Positions 8,997-15,572 of a DNA stretch of 15,572 bases are shown here, piece by piece; position 1 is the stretch's first letter; each line of letters begins with the position of its first letter. Below the pieces are notes generated by a model. The model saw nothing but the letters and a program-made list of their open reading frames with translations, was not told the origin of the DNA and did not search any database. The position numbers and the translations under genes were made by a program. Source of the stretch: Aureococcus anophagefferens (taxonomy: Eukaryota; Sar; Pelagophyceae; Pelagomonadales; Pelagomonadaceae). The stretch is from contig NW_008705589.1 in the NCBI RefSeq assembly GCF_000186865.1, positions 146,172-161,743 on the forward strand, written 5' to 3'.

Positions 8997-9354
8997 GGGT
9001 GATATGTGAGATGATATTAAGGAATGATACAAGATGTAGTAGGCTGATAGTAGACCTTGAGGGTAAGTTGAGGTGGAGTTGAAGAAGAGTTGAAGGAGGA
9101 AACCTCGAGCTCCCCCTATTTGCAAATTCACTAGTGTATCTTGAACCCGCCAGGGAATGGCTGCCGCCTCCCGGACCTACACTATGCTCCCCCTCCAGAA
9201 AACTCCGCCGGCGGGCTGCTTTAGCATAAGGAGCGAGTGTCGACTGGGCTGCAATAATGAATAGCAGCTCATTCTCTCTCTCTCTCCTTTGACGCCTCCT
9301 TTGGGCGCTACTTTCCTGGCTAATCGAAGATTACCTGTACATATCCTGGCTGAT
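8997..9354. promoter_or_regulatory. Divergent intergenic region between receptor and LRR genes
   Basis: The 358 bp lie between the two start codons and must carry both 5' leaders and probably a shared bidirectional promoter. Visible elements are a GA-rich stretch with repeated GTTGAAG...AGTTGAAG (about 9066-9102) and a CT microsatellite at about 9273-9287 just before the LRR start. A short out-of-frame ATG ORF starts at 9257. No clear TATA box is seen. The role is inferred from position. Confidence 0.4.
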
Positions 9355-10969
9355 ATGTGGCCATATCACATGCATCATCTCAATGAGTTAGCGTCTCCAT
9401 CGCGCGATTCGGAAGGCCTGGAGTTGGAACATGCCAACCTCACAGACGAAACGGTGGCTTGTTTAAATGCCGAACCCGTCCACCGGTTCAAAAAGATAGA
9501 TCTAAGCGCAAATCCGCAGCTTACGACGCTGCCGAGCGGAACCAAATTTCCTGCTCTTGAATGGCTCAAAGCATCGCACTGTACCGGATACTCACTAACT
9601 ACGGTGGCCGCCATCTTCTCAAGCTATCCTGGTCTCACTTTCTTGTGTTTGGCTTGTTGTGGACTCACTGCACTACCTGAAGATCTCTCACACTCGACCT
9701 GTATCCTCGAATATCTAGACCTGCATGGAAACAAAATTGCCAACCTTCCATATTCAATTGCTGGCTTAAGTTATATGAAAGAACTTAATCTCTCCGGGAA
9801 TGCACTGGTGGACTCTGCTATGATTGCCCTCGCGGCTTCTTTCAAGGCCTCGACGCAGCTCCGTCATCTCTTCCTGGCAAACAACCTCATTACTGAGCGG
9901 GGTGCCCTCACACTATCTCGAGGTCTTTCGACCAAAAATAATAGTCTAAGATTACTCGTGTTGACCGGGAATAATGTCAAGGATGACGGATGTGCAGCAA
10001 TACTTGCTTCAGTTGCCATGTGTACATTGCATACATTACGGCTTGACGCATGTGGCATGAGTGATGACGCTTCTCGTGCACTCGCAGCTGCGGTTCGCAC
10101 AAATGTGCACCTCCGCTCTTTGGCAATTGGGCGTAACCAACTTGGAAACGAGGCGATCATCACGCTCAGTCGTGCGTTGGAGGACCAACATGGCTTGCGA
10201 GGCGTCACTGACCTGGACTTGTCTGATAATCATTTGGGTGCTGACAGTGCTGTTGCCCTGGCGGCAGTGCTATTACACAACAGCGCATTGTTGCGGCTGA
10301 ATCTAGGAGGTAACGACCTTTTGGTCAATACCTCGCGTGCGTTGATTGCGCTTGCAGATGGCATTTCCCGGAATATTGTTGATTACGTGTCACTTACAAT
10401 TTCCCTTTTGTACGGACAGAATCTCGTAGGCGCTTCTCGAGCTCAATTTATCGGGGTGTAAAATTGGATGCGCGAATTCAGGTATGCTGGTCTCTGCCAT
10501 TGAGCGCAATGAACAACTCGATTTTATTCATTTTGGTCACAACCGAGGAGACGATGGCGCTTTATTTAGCAAAATTCAAGCACGGCCTCGTCCAGTTGCC
10601 CGATTGCGCGCTGATGATATGCTTAATCGTCTTTTTGGCGATGCAATGCTTGATCAAAAACTGAAGAACAAACTCAACACTGACGGCATTTTGCTACACC
10701 CAGACCAAAATGCCAACGTCCAAGTATCCTACGGCCGAAGACCGAATGTAATCGGCAACTTGCGATGCAGTGCTACCACATCCCTAGCTGAAATGCGGTA
10801 TTTAATCACAAAGAACCTCTCACTTGCTGATGAAAGCTATCTTATGATAGCTCATGATGGCACACGGGCATTTCCAAGGCACGAGGAGGACAAGCGGCAC
10901 GTGCTCCTTGACTGTGGCCACAATCTACAACTTCGCCCATCCACCTGGCTGACTTTGGCGCCTGCATGA
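9355..10969 (+). CDS. Leucine-rich repeat protein, ribonuclease-inhibitor type, with C-terminal extension (2 exons)
   Basis: Exons 9355-10377 and 10430-10969 give 520 residues. The first in-frame ATG is 9355 (MWPYHMHH); the frame is open further upstream without ATG, so a 5' exon is possible. The N-terminal part has short LRRs (KIDLSANPQL, LEYLDLHGNKI, MKELNLSGNAL). The middle has about seven RI-type 28-residue repeats of the form LxxLxLxxNxLxxxGAxALAxAL, as in LRHLFLANNLITERGALTL, VTDLDLSDNHLGADSAVAL and ALLRLNLGGNDLL. This fold serves as a protein-binding horseshoe in NLR, RanGAP and RNase-inhibitor proteins. After the last repeat (LDFIHFGHNRGDDGAL) comes an Arg/Asp linker and a C-terminal ~75 residues (IGNLRCSATTSLAEMRYLIT...LQLRPSTWL) resembling a ubiquitin-like beta-grasp. 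That last reading is inference. No NACHT, kinase or membrane segment is present. It is divergent from the receptor-like gene. Confidence 0.85.
10378..10429 (+). other. 52-nt intron joining two frames of the LRR gene
   Basis: Donor GTTGAT at 10378, pyrimidine-rich TTTCCCTTTTG, acceptor CTCGTAG ending at 10429, phase 0. Splicing joins ADGISRNI to ALLELNLSGCKIG, recreating the spacing of the preceding repeat (HNSALLRLNLGGND). The unspliced frame ends at a TAA at 10459-10461 and loses the repeat pattern. Confidence 0.8.
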
Positions 10970-11003
10970 CCGGCTGAATATGCCCTACCTACGAAACAGC
11001 CGG
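10970..11003. other. Stem-loop directly after the LRR stop codon
   Basis: CCGGCTG (10970-10976) pairs with CAGCCGG (10997-11003) across a 20-nt loop, starting at the base after the TGA. It would lie in the 3' UTR. Confidence 0.45.
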
Positions 11004-11065
11004 CGAGTTGGGCTGCACTTGCCTTCTATTAAGGGGCGCGCCCCTAGTTCGCGCCTCGCCCGCAC

Positions 11066-11136
11066 CACGCCTCCTAGGGTAGGGTAGGCTAACGATGGTT
11101 GTTGTCTCGATGATCACGGGGATACCCAGCGACCCC
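11066..11136 (+). repeat. Dispersed repeat, left module, copy 2
   Basis: CACGCCTCCTAGGGTAGG at 11066-11083, an added GTAGG, CTAAC, then TTGTTGTCTCGAT at 11099-11111, followed by ATCACGGGGA...CCCAGCGACC. It matches 1242-1306 in order and orientation. Confidence 0.8.
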
Positions 11137-11468
11137 ATGTCCCTAACTAGCACGGCGAAATACCCAGCAATTTTGATTAATCGAAGACTCTCGGATGTGC
11201 CGTTGTAAAACCGGTCGGTAGTGGCGCACGGAGGTTGCTTTTGGGCCGCACGTGCCTGGCCAAGCCGGTGCGGAAAACATGATACTCTCCCCCCTTCCCC
11301 GCCTTCGTACATTATAATAACCTCGCTGACAGTTTGTCTGTGCGGTACTGTGCCCGAGTCTACGAGAGTAGCCTCCTTCTTAAGTCAGCTCTAGCACCCA
11401 CTTAGACTGCCCTGTTAAGTCCACAGGGCGCACTTATGGGGGCCGGATTACCGGGTAATGCCCGTAAG

Positions 11469-11894
11469 AGGGGCCCCTAGGCAACGTTGCGTCTTGCAGA
11501 CGCGGCCGAGACGCGGGAGACGCGAGTTCCGGGACGCGGCAGGACGCGGCCAAGACGCCCCGGGACGCGGCCGAGACGCGCCGGAGACGCGGGACGCGGC
11601 CGGGACGCGAAAAAAAAGACGCCAGAGACCACCCCAGGACCGAACCCACGACCACGAAAGACGACCCCGGGACCGAAGCCAGACCCGCGGGACGCGAGAG
11701 ACGCGCGAGAGACGCAGCCCAGACGCGGGACGCCGGCCCAGACGCCGGCCAGACGCCGCCAGACGCGGCCGAGACGCCCCAGACGCGGCCAAGACGCGAC
11801 TTCCGAGACGCGCCGGAGACGCCGGAGGACCTGGCGGAGACTGCCCGGGGACTTAGCGAAAGACGCCCAGACCGCGCGTTGCCTAGGGACCCCT
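11469..11894. mobile_element. MITE-like element with 18-bp TIRs and 6-bp target duplication
   Basis: Left end AGGGGCCCCTAGGCAACG (11469-11486) and right end CGTTGCCTAGGGACCCCT (11877-11894) are inverted repeats with one mismatch. CGTAAG flanks both sides directly (11463-11468 and 11895-11900), as expected for a target-site duplication. The flanking G and C could pair too, which would give a 19-bp TIR and a 4-bp GTAA duplication instead. The interior (about 11500-11870) is a degenerate GACGC satellite with no transposase, so the element would be non-autonomous. On the right it abuts copy B of the dispersed repeat, so it appears inserted next to or into it. The superfamily is not determined. 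Confidence 0.75.
11498..11866 (+). repeat. Degenerate GACGCGGCC/AGACGC satellite inside the MITE
   Basis: I count about 26 GACGC pentamers, mostly as AGACGCGG, GGACGCGG or AGACGCC, at irregular 8-16 nt spacing. A less regular A/C-rich part lies near 11610-11690. Because one strand is nearly free of stops, long artefactual frames appear on both strands. Confidence 0.8.
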
Positions 11895-11899
11895 CGTAA

Positions 11900-11970
11900 G
11901 GGCGGCTAGGGAGAGGGGCAAGCCGCAAACTCAGCTTCGTTGGGTTTCCCAGGCCCGAGGGCGACCTAGG
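11900..11970 (+). repeat. Dispersed repeat, right module, copy B
   Basis: Begins GGGCGGCTAGGGAGAGGGGC and carries CGCAAACTCAGCTTCGTTGG at 11924-11943, followed by GTTTCCCAGGCCC. It directly follows the MITE right end. Confidence 0.85.
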
Positions 11971-11978
11971 TCCAAAAG

Positions 11979-12240
11979 CACGCGTAAAAAACGCGTAAAA
12001 ACGCCACAAAAAACGCGGTCCAGGAACCCGCGTAATTTACGTGAGGCACGTGGTACAATTTTCTTTTTACTCAATTTTTTTTCTAGTCTAAATCGACGCC
12101 GTTTGCATCTCGGACCCCGGCGGGAAAAATAAAATAAGACAAAAAAACAGCTCCGCGTAAAAAACGCGTAAAAAACGAGTAAAGACGCGCAAAAAACGCC
12201 GTGGCGACGGCTCACGTAAAAAACGCCGGACGTCACGTAA
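11979..12240 (+). repeat. Two blocks of CGCGTAAAAAACG tandem repeat around an AT-rich core
   Basis: Block 1 is at about 11979-12040 and block 2 at 12154-12240. Each is built from CGCGTAAAAAACG, ACGCCACAAAAAACGCG and similar units, alternating CG-rich and A-rich parts. The core (about 12055-12150) is T/A-rich. The insert is bounded by CTAGGTCCAAA (11966-11976) and TTTGGGACCTAG (12241-12252), an imperfect inverted repeat. Right module copies B and C lie on either side. Confidence 0.65.
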
Positions 12241-12264
12241 TTTGGGACCTAGAGGGCGACTTGA

Positions 12265-12321
12265 GGGCGACTAGGGAGGGGGGCAAGTCGCAAACTCAGC
12301 TTCGTTGGCTTCCCCAGGCCC
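12265..12321 (+). repeat. Dispersed repeat, right module, copy C
   Basis: GGGCGACTAGGGAGGGGGGC, then CGCAAACTCAGCTTCGTTGG at 12289-12308, then CTTCCCCAGGCCC. It differs from copies A and B by a few substitutions. Confidence 0.85.
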
Positions 12322-12699
12322 GGACAGCGGCTGGGGGCTTTACTCAGGCGCCGGGCTCCCGGGAAAGCCCCAGGAAAGCCCAAACTGGAACGCGCCGCCC
12401 CCCCCCCCGCGCCCGGAGCGCCGCAAGGAGGCCAGTACCTGGGCGCGCACCGAGCACATATTGCAGGGGTAGGCGGCTGCCTGGCCCGGTGCACAAGCAC
12501 CTCGGCCTCTGAGAATTGCCCACGAGGTAAATGAGGCCTGGGCAGATATTCCAGCATAGCATGCCCAGTCAGTGCTAGAGCCAGGATGATGGGCACACGA
12601 TTACAGCTCAGCTTTCTTGCCACTGGCACACAATAAACAGCCAGTCGGTAGGCTCCAATAAGATTTCAAGCAAAAATTACGCACCAGATTGCCTTAGAT

Positions 12700-13596
12700 T
12701 CAAGAACAGCAGGATGAACCTTTAGGAATGTTGTCCGAGGCTGTCACGTGGAGCGAGTCGGCATGTTTCTGTTGGGCAGCGACTATGCTTGCACTTCGTT
12801 TAGCCACCGTCAAGAAAAGGTCGTCGACACCCTCACCAGTCAATGCCGAGGTAAGGTGCAAAGATGCGCCCCAGTCAGCACATATAGTACGACATGCATC
12901 CAAGTCGAAGCCAGGGGCATTGGGCATGTCCATCTTGTTGCCGGCGACACCGATGATGACTCCAGGCTCAGCGTATGTCAACAAATCCTGATCACAACAT
13001 GATGCGCATGAGTTCAAAGGTCATGGCGTGAGGAGCATAGCGTGCCCTCGTCGAGACGGTAGACATGGGACACCGTATTTTACCTTTTGCCACGTCTTGA
13101 TTGCGTCCCAAGCGAATTCTTTGGAAGAATCGAAGACTATGATTGCAGCTGTCGCACCCCGATAGTACATTGGAGCCATGCTACGAAAGCGCTCCTGGCC
13201 CGCCGTATCCCATAGCTGCAATGCGACCTGCGTCCTGAATGGTGGGTAGGAGCGCGACCACATTGAGCGACACCGTGATAGATAATACATTATGAGTTCC
13301 CCCTCCATGCTCATCCTACATGTACATTGACCACAAATTAGCAAGACGAATTAAAACCGGTGGCACCTGAACATAGACCCGCTTCTGGAGGAAGGACGCA
13401 CCGATGGTTGGGCTTGCGCCTACGAGACCTGTCTTTGTTTGACCACATACTCGTAGTTTGACGCACTCATTGGGGAGTCCCCGTAGCAAAAGCGTTCGGA
13501 CAGACTCGTTTTACCTACGAATCGCGCATAACATGACATGAGAATCGCGCTAGCACCAGCGTCAGTGTCTCCCACGACCACCGTTTTTATCTCCAT
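12700..13596 (-). CDS. Rab-family small GTPase (6 exons, complete)
   Basis: Proposed exons are 13596-13557, 13514-13451, 13412-13367, 13315-13289, 13227-13084 and 12987-12700 (202 residues). Introns are 42, 38, 51, 61 and 96 nt. The start ATG at 13596 gives MEIKTVVVG, the usual Rab N-terminus. GTP-binding motifs: P-loop GDTDAGKT (9-16), switch I YDPTIGASF with Thr37, WDTAGQERF (65-73), NKMD (124-127) and TSA (153-155). The C-terminus SSCCS carries two cysteines for geranylgeranylation. IGASFL and the WDTAGQERFRSMAPMYYRGA block resemble the endosomal Rab5/21/22 group, so a role in endocytic vesicle traffic is likely but not proven. The 27-nt fourth exon (DEHGGGTHN) lengthens the interswitch loop and is the least certain part. 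If it is skipped, the loop is a few residues shorter than usual. Confidence 0.88.
12988..13083 (-). other. 96-nt intron of the Rab gene
   Basis: Donor GTAAAA, acceptor TGATCAG, phase 0. It joins IKTWQK to DLLTYAEPGVIIGVAGNK, matching the family spacing between the helix and NKxD. Confidence 0.8.
13413..13450 (-). other. 38-nt intron before Rab switch I
   Basis: Donor GTATGT, acceptor GCGCAAG, phase 2. Splicing restores NYDPTIGASF. The nearer TAG acceptor gives the wrong frame. Confidence 0.7.
13515..13556 (-). other. 42-nt stop-free intron inside the Rab P-loop
   Basis: Donor GTGCTAGC, acceptor TTCGTAG, phase 1, with GGT repeated at both junctions. Splicing turns GDTDAG + GKT into GDTDAGKT. 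Retention would insert 14 residues in frame within the phosphate-binding loop. Confidence 0.85.
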
Positions 13597-13725
13597 CTGA
13601 CAAGGGCGCGTGTTATTGAGTTTTACATTACAGCACTTTCGCGATAAAATGAGCGTCGAGGCAAATCGGGAGCAATCGATCAATCGACCGACCAATCGAC
13701 CGACGGCCGACCAACGCGCGGCGCG
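13597..13725. promoter_or_regulatory. 129-bp divergent intergenic region
   Basis: Separates the start codons of the Rab gene (-) and the GC-rich gene (+), so it is likely a shared promoter. Its right half is an imperfect ATCGACCGACCA tandem (about 13675-13712) reaching almost to the plus-strand ATG. No TATA box is evident. Confidence 0.45.
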
Positions 13726-15381
13726 ATGGCGGACCGGCGGGCCCGTGAGTTAGTCGAGCAGATGGTGACGCGGGGCAAGAGCAAGAAGCAGGCCGCGGCC
13801 CTGAGCGACTCGAGCGAGGAAGAGGACGGCGGCTCGTCCGACTCGTTGACGGAGAGCCCGACGGCGAAGCGCGACGCTTTGATGGAGGACAGCGACGAGG
13901 AGTCGGACGGGACCTTGACCGCCGCGCTGAGCAAGACGGCGAGGAAGAAGCCGACGCCGCGCGTGGTGGAGGTCCACGTCCGCGGCGATTTGCGCAAAAA
14001 GGGGAAGGAGTACCTCTCGAACGCGCGCGCCGCCGTGAAAGCGATCGTGCCCGCGGACTACGACTACGAGGACGGCCTCACGGTCAAGGAGATGGCGAAG
14101 ATCTGCGGCCTCGACATCGACAAGCTCGGCGCCCGGGGCGTGAACATCGTGGCCGCGGGGCTCGCGAACACCTTGACGTCGAACGTCGTCGAGAAGCCCT
14201 TCGCGCTCACGGACGTCACGTGCCACAAGGTCTGCTCCTACCAGGAGTTCGGCAGCGGCAAGCAGCGCGCCTTCGTCCTCAGCGTCATGATGGCGCCGAA
14301 GGCCATCCGGGCCATGCTGCTCGCGCCGCGCGCGCGGGCGGGCGCCGCTTCCGTGAAGCGCCGGAAGCGCGCCGTCGTCGACGACGACGACGACGACGGC
14401 GAGGAGTCGTCGCCGCCGCCGCGCCCGACGAAGAAGCGCGGGGGCGGCGCCGCGCGGCGCGGCGGCGGCGACGCCGAGGGCGGCGACCGCCGCGGCCGCG
14501 GCCGCCGCGACGCGTCGGACGACGAGACGCAGCCGTTCTACGCCCCGGACGACGACGACGGCGGGCCCCAGCCCATCGAAATCGACGACAGCGACAACGA
14601 GGACGACGACCTCGCGGCGCTCACGAAGAAGCCGGGCAGCGCGCACGCGAAGCGCAAGGAGGACCGCGTCAAGAGCACGGACGCGATGAGCCGCGAGCTG
14701 TCGCTCGCGTCGCAGCTCAAGGGCCTCAACGCCCTCCTCGTGCGCCACTGCGGCGGCAAGGGCCTCCTGCAGTCCGACTGCGAGTGGCTCGCCAAGAAGC
14801 TCGTCGGCTCGGACGAGAGCTGGCCGCCGGGCTTCGACGACTTCGTCGACTACCACAACGGCGACCTCGTCGTCAACCGCGACGACTTCGCCAAGTTCCT
14901 CGGCGGCCCGAGCGGCAAGGACTGGAGCTTCCTCCCGGGCGGCGGGCTCAGCGACATGTCGAGCGCCGGCGGCGGCGGCGGCGGCGACAAGTTCGCGAAG
15001 TTCGCCAAAGCCCTCGGCTCGTCGCTGGCCACGGGCATCGGCGAGGCCCTCTCCCGGGGCTCGTCCCGGCCCCCGTCGCCCGCGCTGGCCGCCGCGCCGG
15101 CCGCCGCGCTGGCCGCCGCGCCGGCCGCGGGCCCGTCGAAGGTCCGGCGCGTGTCCGACGACCCCGAAATGGAGCGCTTCGTGGAGCTCCTCCTCGGCTC
15201 GATGGCGGACCGGGAGCTCGCCGTCAAGATCAAGGTCGCCGTCGACGAGTTGGACACGCCCCGGTCGCTCCTCAAGGAGATCAGCCGCCTCTACGCGAAG
15301 CGCGACAGCGACATGACGTCCGACCTCGCCTCGACGCTCGCGGAAACCGCGACGCTCCTCGCCACCCAGAGCAAGATCTGA
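13726..15381 (+). CDS. Intronless acidic, disordered, probable nuclear protein (551 aa), family unknown
   Basis: The ATG at 13726 lies in GCGCGATGGCGG context; the stop is TGA at 15379-15381. Residues 28-62 are Ser/Asp/Glu-rich. Residues ~84-200 look folded (VEVHVRGDLRKKGKEYLSNA, TVKEMAKICGLDIDKLGARG, then VCSYQEFGSGKQRAFVLSVM). Basic patches KRRKR (211-215) and PTKKRGGG (234-241) are nuclear-localisation-like. Residues 217-300 are Asp/Gly/Arg-rich. PIEIDDSDNEDDD (283-295) resembles a SUMO-interacting motif with an acidic tail. A second compact region (~318-405) and a helical C-terminus (~480-550) flank a Gly6 run and an Ala-Ala-Pro repeat (453-469). Nearly all codons end in G or C, far more biased than the other genes. 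No enzyme motif is recognised, so a chromatin or RNA scaffold is only a guess. It may be a member of a lineage-specific family. Confidence 0.75.
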   Translation: MADRRARELVEQMVTRGKSKKQAAALSDSSEEEDGGSSDSLTESPTAKRDALMEDSDEESDGTLTAALSKTARKKPTPRVVEVHVRGDLRKKGKEYLSNARAAVKAIVPADYDYEDGLTVKEMAKICGLDIDKLGARGVNIVAAGLANTLTSNVVEKPFALTDVTCHKVCSYQEFGSGKQRAFVLSVMMAPKAIRAMLLAPRARAGAASVKRRKRAVVDDDDDDGEESSPPPRPTKKRGGGAARRGGGDAEGGDRRGRGRRDASDDETQPFYAPDDDDGGPQPIEIDDSDNEDDDLAALTKKPGSAHAKRKEDRVKSTDAMSRELSLASQLKGLNALLVRHCGGKGLLQSDCEWLAKKLVGSDESWPPGFDDFVDYHNGDLVVNRDDFAKFLGGPSGKDWSFLPGGGLSDMSSAGGGGGGDKFAKFAKALGSSLATGIGEALSRGSSRPPSPALAAAPAAALAAAPAAGPSKVRRVSDDPEMERFVELLLGSMADRELAVKIKVAVDELDTPRSLLKEISRLYAKRDSDMTSDLASTLAETATLLATQSKI

Positions 15382-15572
15382 GCCCCCTGTGCCCCGCCTC
15401 CCTGTGCGCCTGTGCCCCGTGTCCTAAAGCTTCGATCGTGCGCGAGTTCGGCGAGGCGTACGGCGTCTCGGGCCGACGTCGAAGTTTGGGCTGCTCCCTC
15501 GATGCACCTCGAGCCGAGCCCTGCCGCGGAAGCGCCTTGGGCGCCGGCCACGCGCCGGCCGATGGCGCTCCG
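15382..15572. other. 3' flank of the GC-rich gene
   Basis: GC-rich and without a supported gene. CTGTGCCCCG-like phrases recur just after the stop (about 15387-15420). The minus-strand open frame overlapping it is a GC-driven shadow. Confidence 0.5.

Larger units (their letters stand above)
11004..12699. other. Repeat-rich intergenic region without a supported gene
   Basis: The open frames here come from stop-poor satellite and show no families. The contents are listed separately: left module copy 2, a MITE-like element, right module copies B and C, and two CGCGTAAAAAACG blocks. Other items are a perfect 14-bp palindrome AGGGGCGCGCCCCT (11032-11045) and an 11-nt C run (12398-12408). About 11137-11460 and 12500-12699 show nothing recognisable; the latter should be the 3' flank of the Rab gene. 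Confidence 0.6.

Noticed and set aside
10464..10664. Alternative plus-strand frame starting at ATG 10464
   Set aside because: It is out of frame with the LRR continuation, which has clear repeat residues and extends to 10969.
11078..11090. Telomere-like repeat (GGGTAGGGTAGG)
   Set aside because: Only two units, embedded in a dispersed repeat that has one unit fewer in its other copy.
11434..12009. Long open frames on both strands over the GACGC satellite
   Set aside because: Low-complexity translations of a stop-poor repeat; they cross the MITE ends and the dispersed module.
13750..14856. 368-codon open frame antisense to the GC-rich gene
   Set aside because: It mirrors the G/C third-position bias of the sense gene and is a Val/Arg/Leu/Ala-rich shadow without family features.
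1..15572. CRISPR array, rRNA or prokaryotic operon
   Set aside because: No regularly spaced identical repeats, no rRNA signature, and genes are spliced and scattered on both strands.

Overview
This looks like nuclear DNA of a unicellular eukaryote, most likely an alga or another protist. Several genes read well only after removing very short GT-AG introns of about 38-96 nt. The proteins are eukaryotic families (DHHC palmitoyltransferase, Rab GTPase, WW domain, ribonuclease-inhibitor-type LRR, ephrin-receptor-like cysteine-rich repeats), and there are no operons. I cannot name the species. A stramenopile such as a pelagophyte would fit the compact introns and the very GC-rich gene at the right end, but that is a weak inference.

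Layout: (1) About 3-548 (+) is the 3' end of an unrecognised gene running off the left edge. (2) 549-1675 has no gene; it holds a ~70-bp tandem repeat, a cruciform-like palindrome and the two end modules of a dispersed repeat. (3) 1676-3079 (-) is a complete three-exon DHHC-family acyltransferase whose catalytic motif reads DHFC and whose zinc ligands are degenerate. (4) 3080-4524 is GC-rich, with one short coding-like ORF and an inverted/direct repeat family. (5) 4525-6256 (+) is a probable three-exon gene joining a WW domain, a coiled coil and a dysferlin/peroxin-like (DysF) Trp-rich module. (6) 6257-7493 shows no confident gene. (7) 7494-8996 (-) is the first exon of a secreted or membrane receptor-like protein with ephrin-receptor-like repeats; its later exons were not found. 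(8) Head-to-head with it, 9355-10969 (+) is an LRR protein whose two frames are joined by a 52-nt intron. (9) 10970-12699 is a nest of repeats. It includes a 426-bp MITE-like element with 18-bp terminal inverted repeats and a 6-bp target duplication, filled with GACGC satellite, plus further copies of the dispersed repeat. (10) 12700-13596 (-) is a complete Rab GTPase in six exons, with one 42-nt stop-free intron inside the P-loop. (11) 13726-15381 (+) is a very GC-rich, intronless, acidic and disordered probable nuclear protein, divergent from the Rab gene.

The genes do not form one obvious pathway. Three of them have membrane-trafficking or membrane-contact flavour (acyltransferase, DysF-like protein, Rab), and the receptor/LRR pair could share a 358-bp bidirectional promoter. 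Splice sites were chosen by eye from reading frame, GT-AG signals and family alignment from memory. No search was run.
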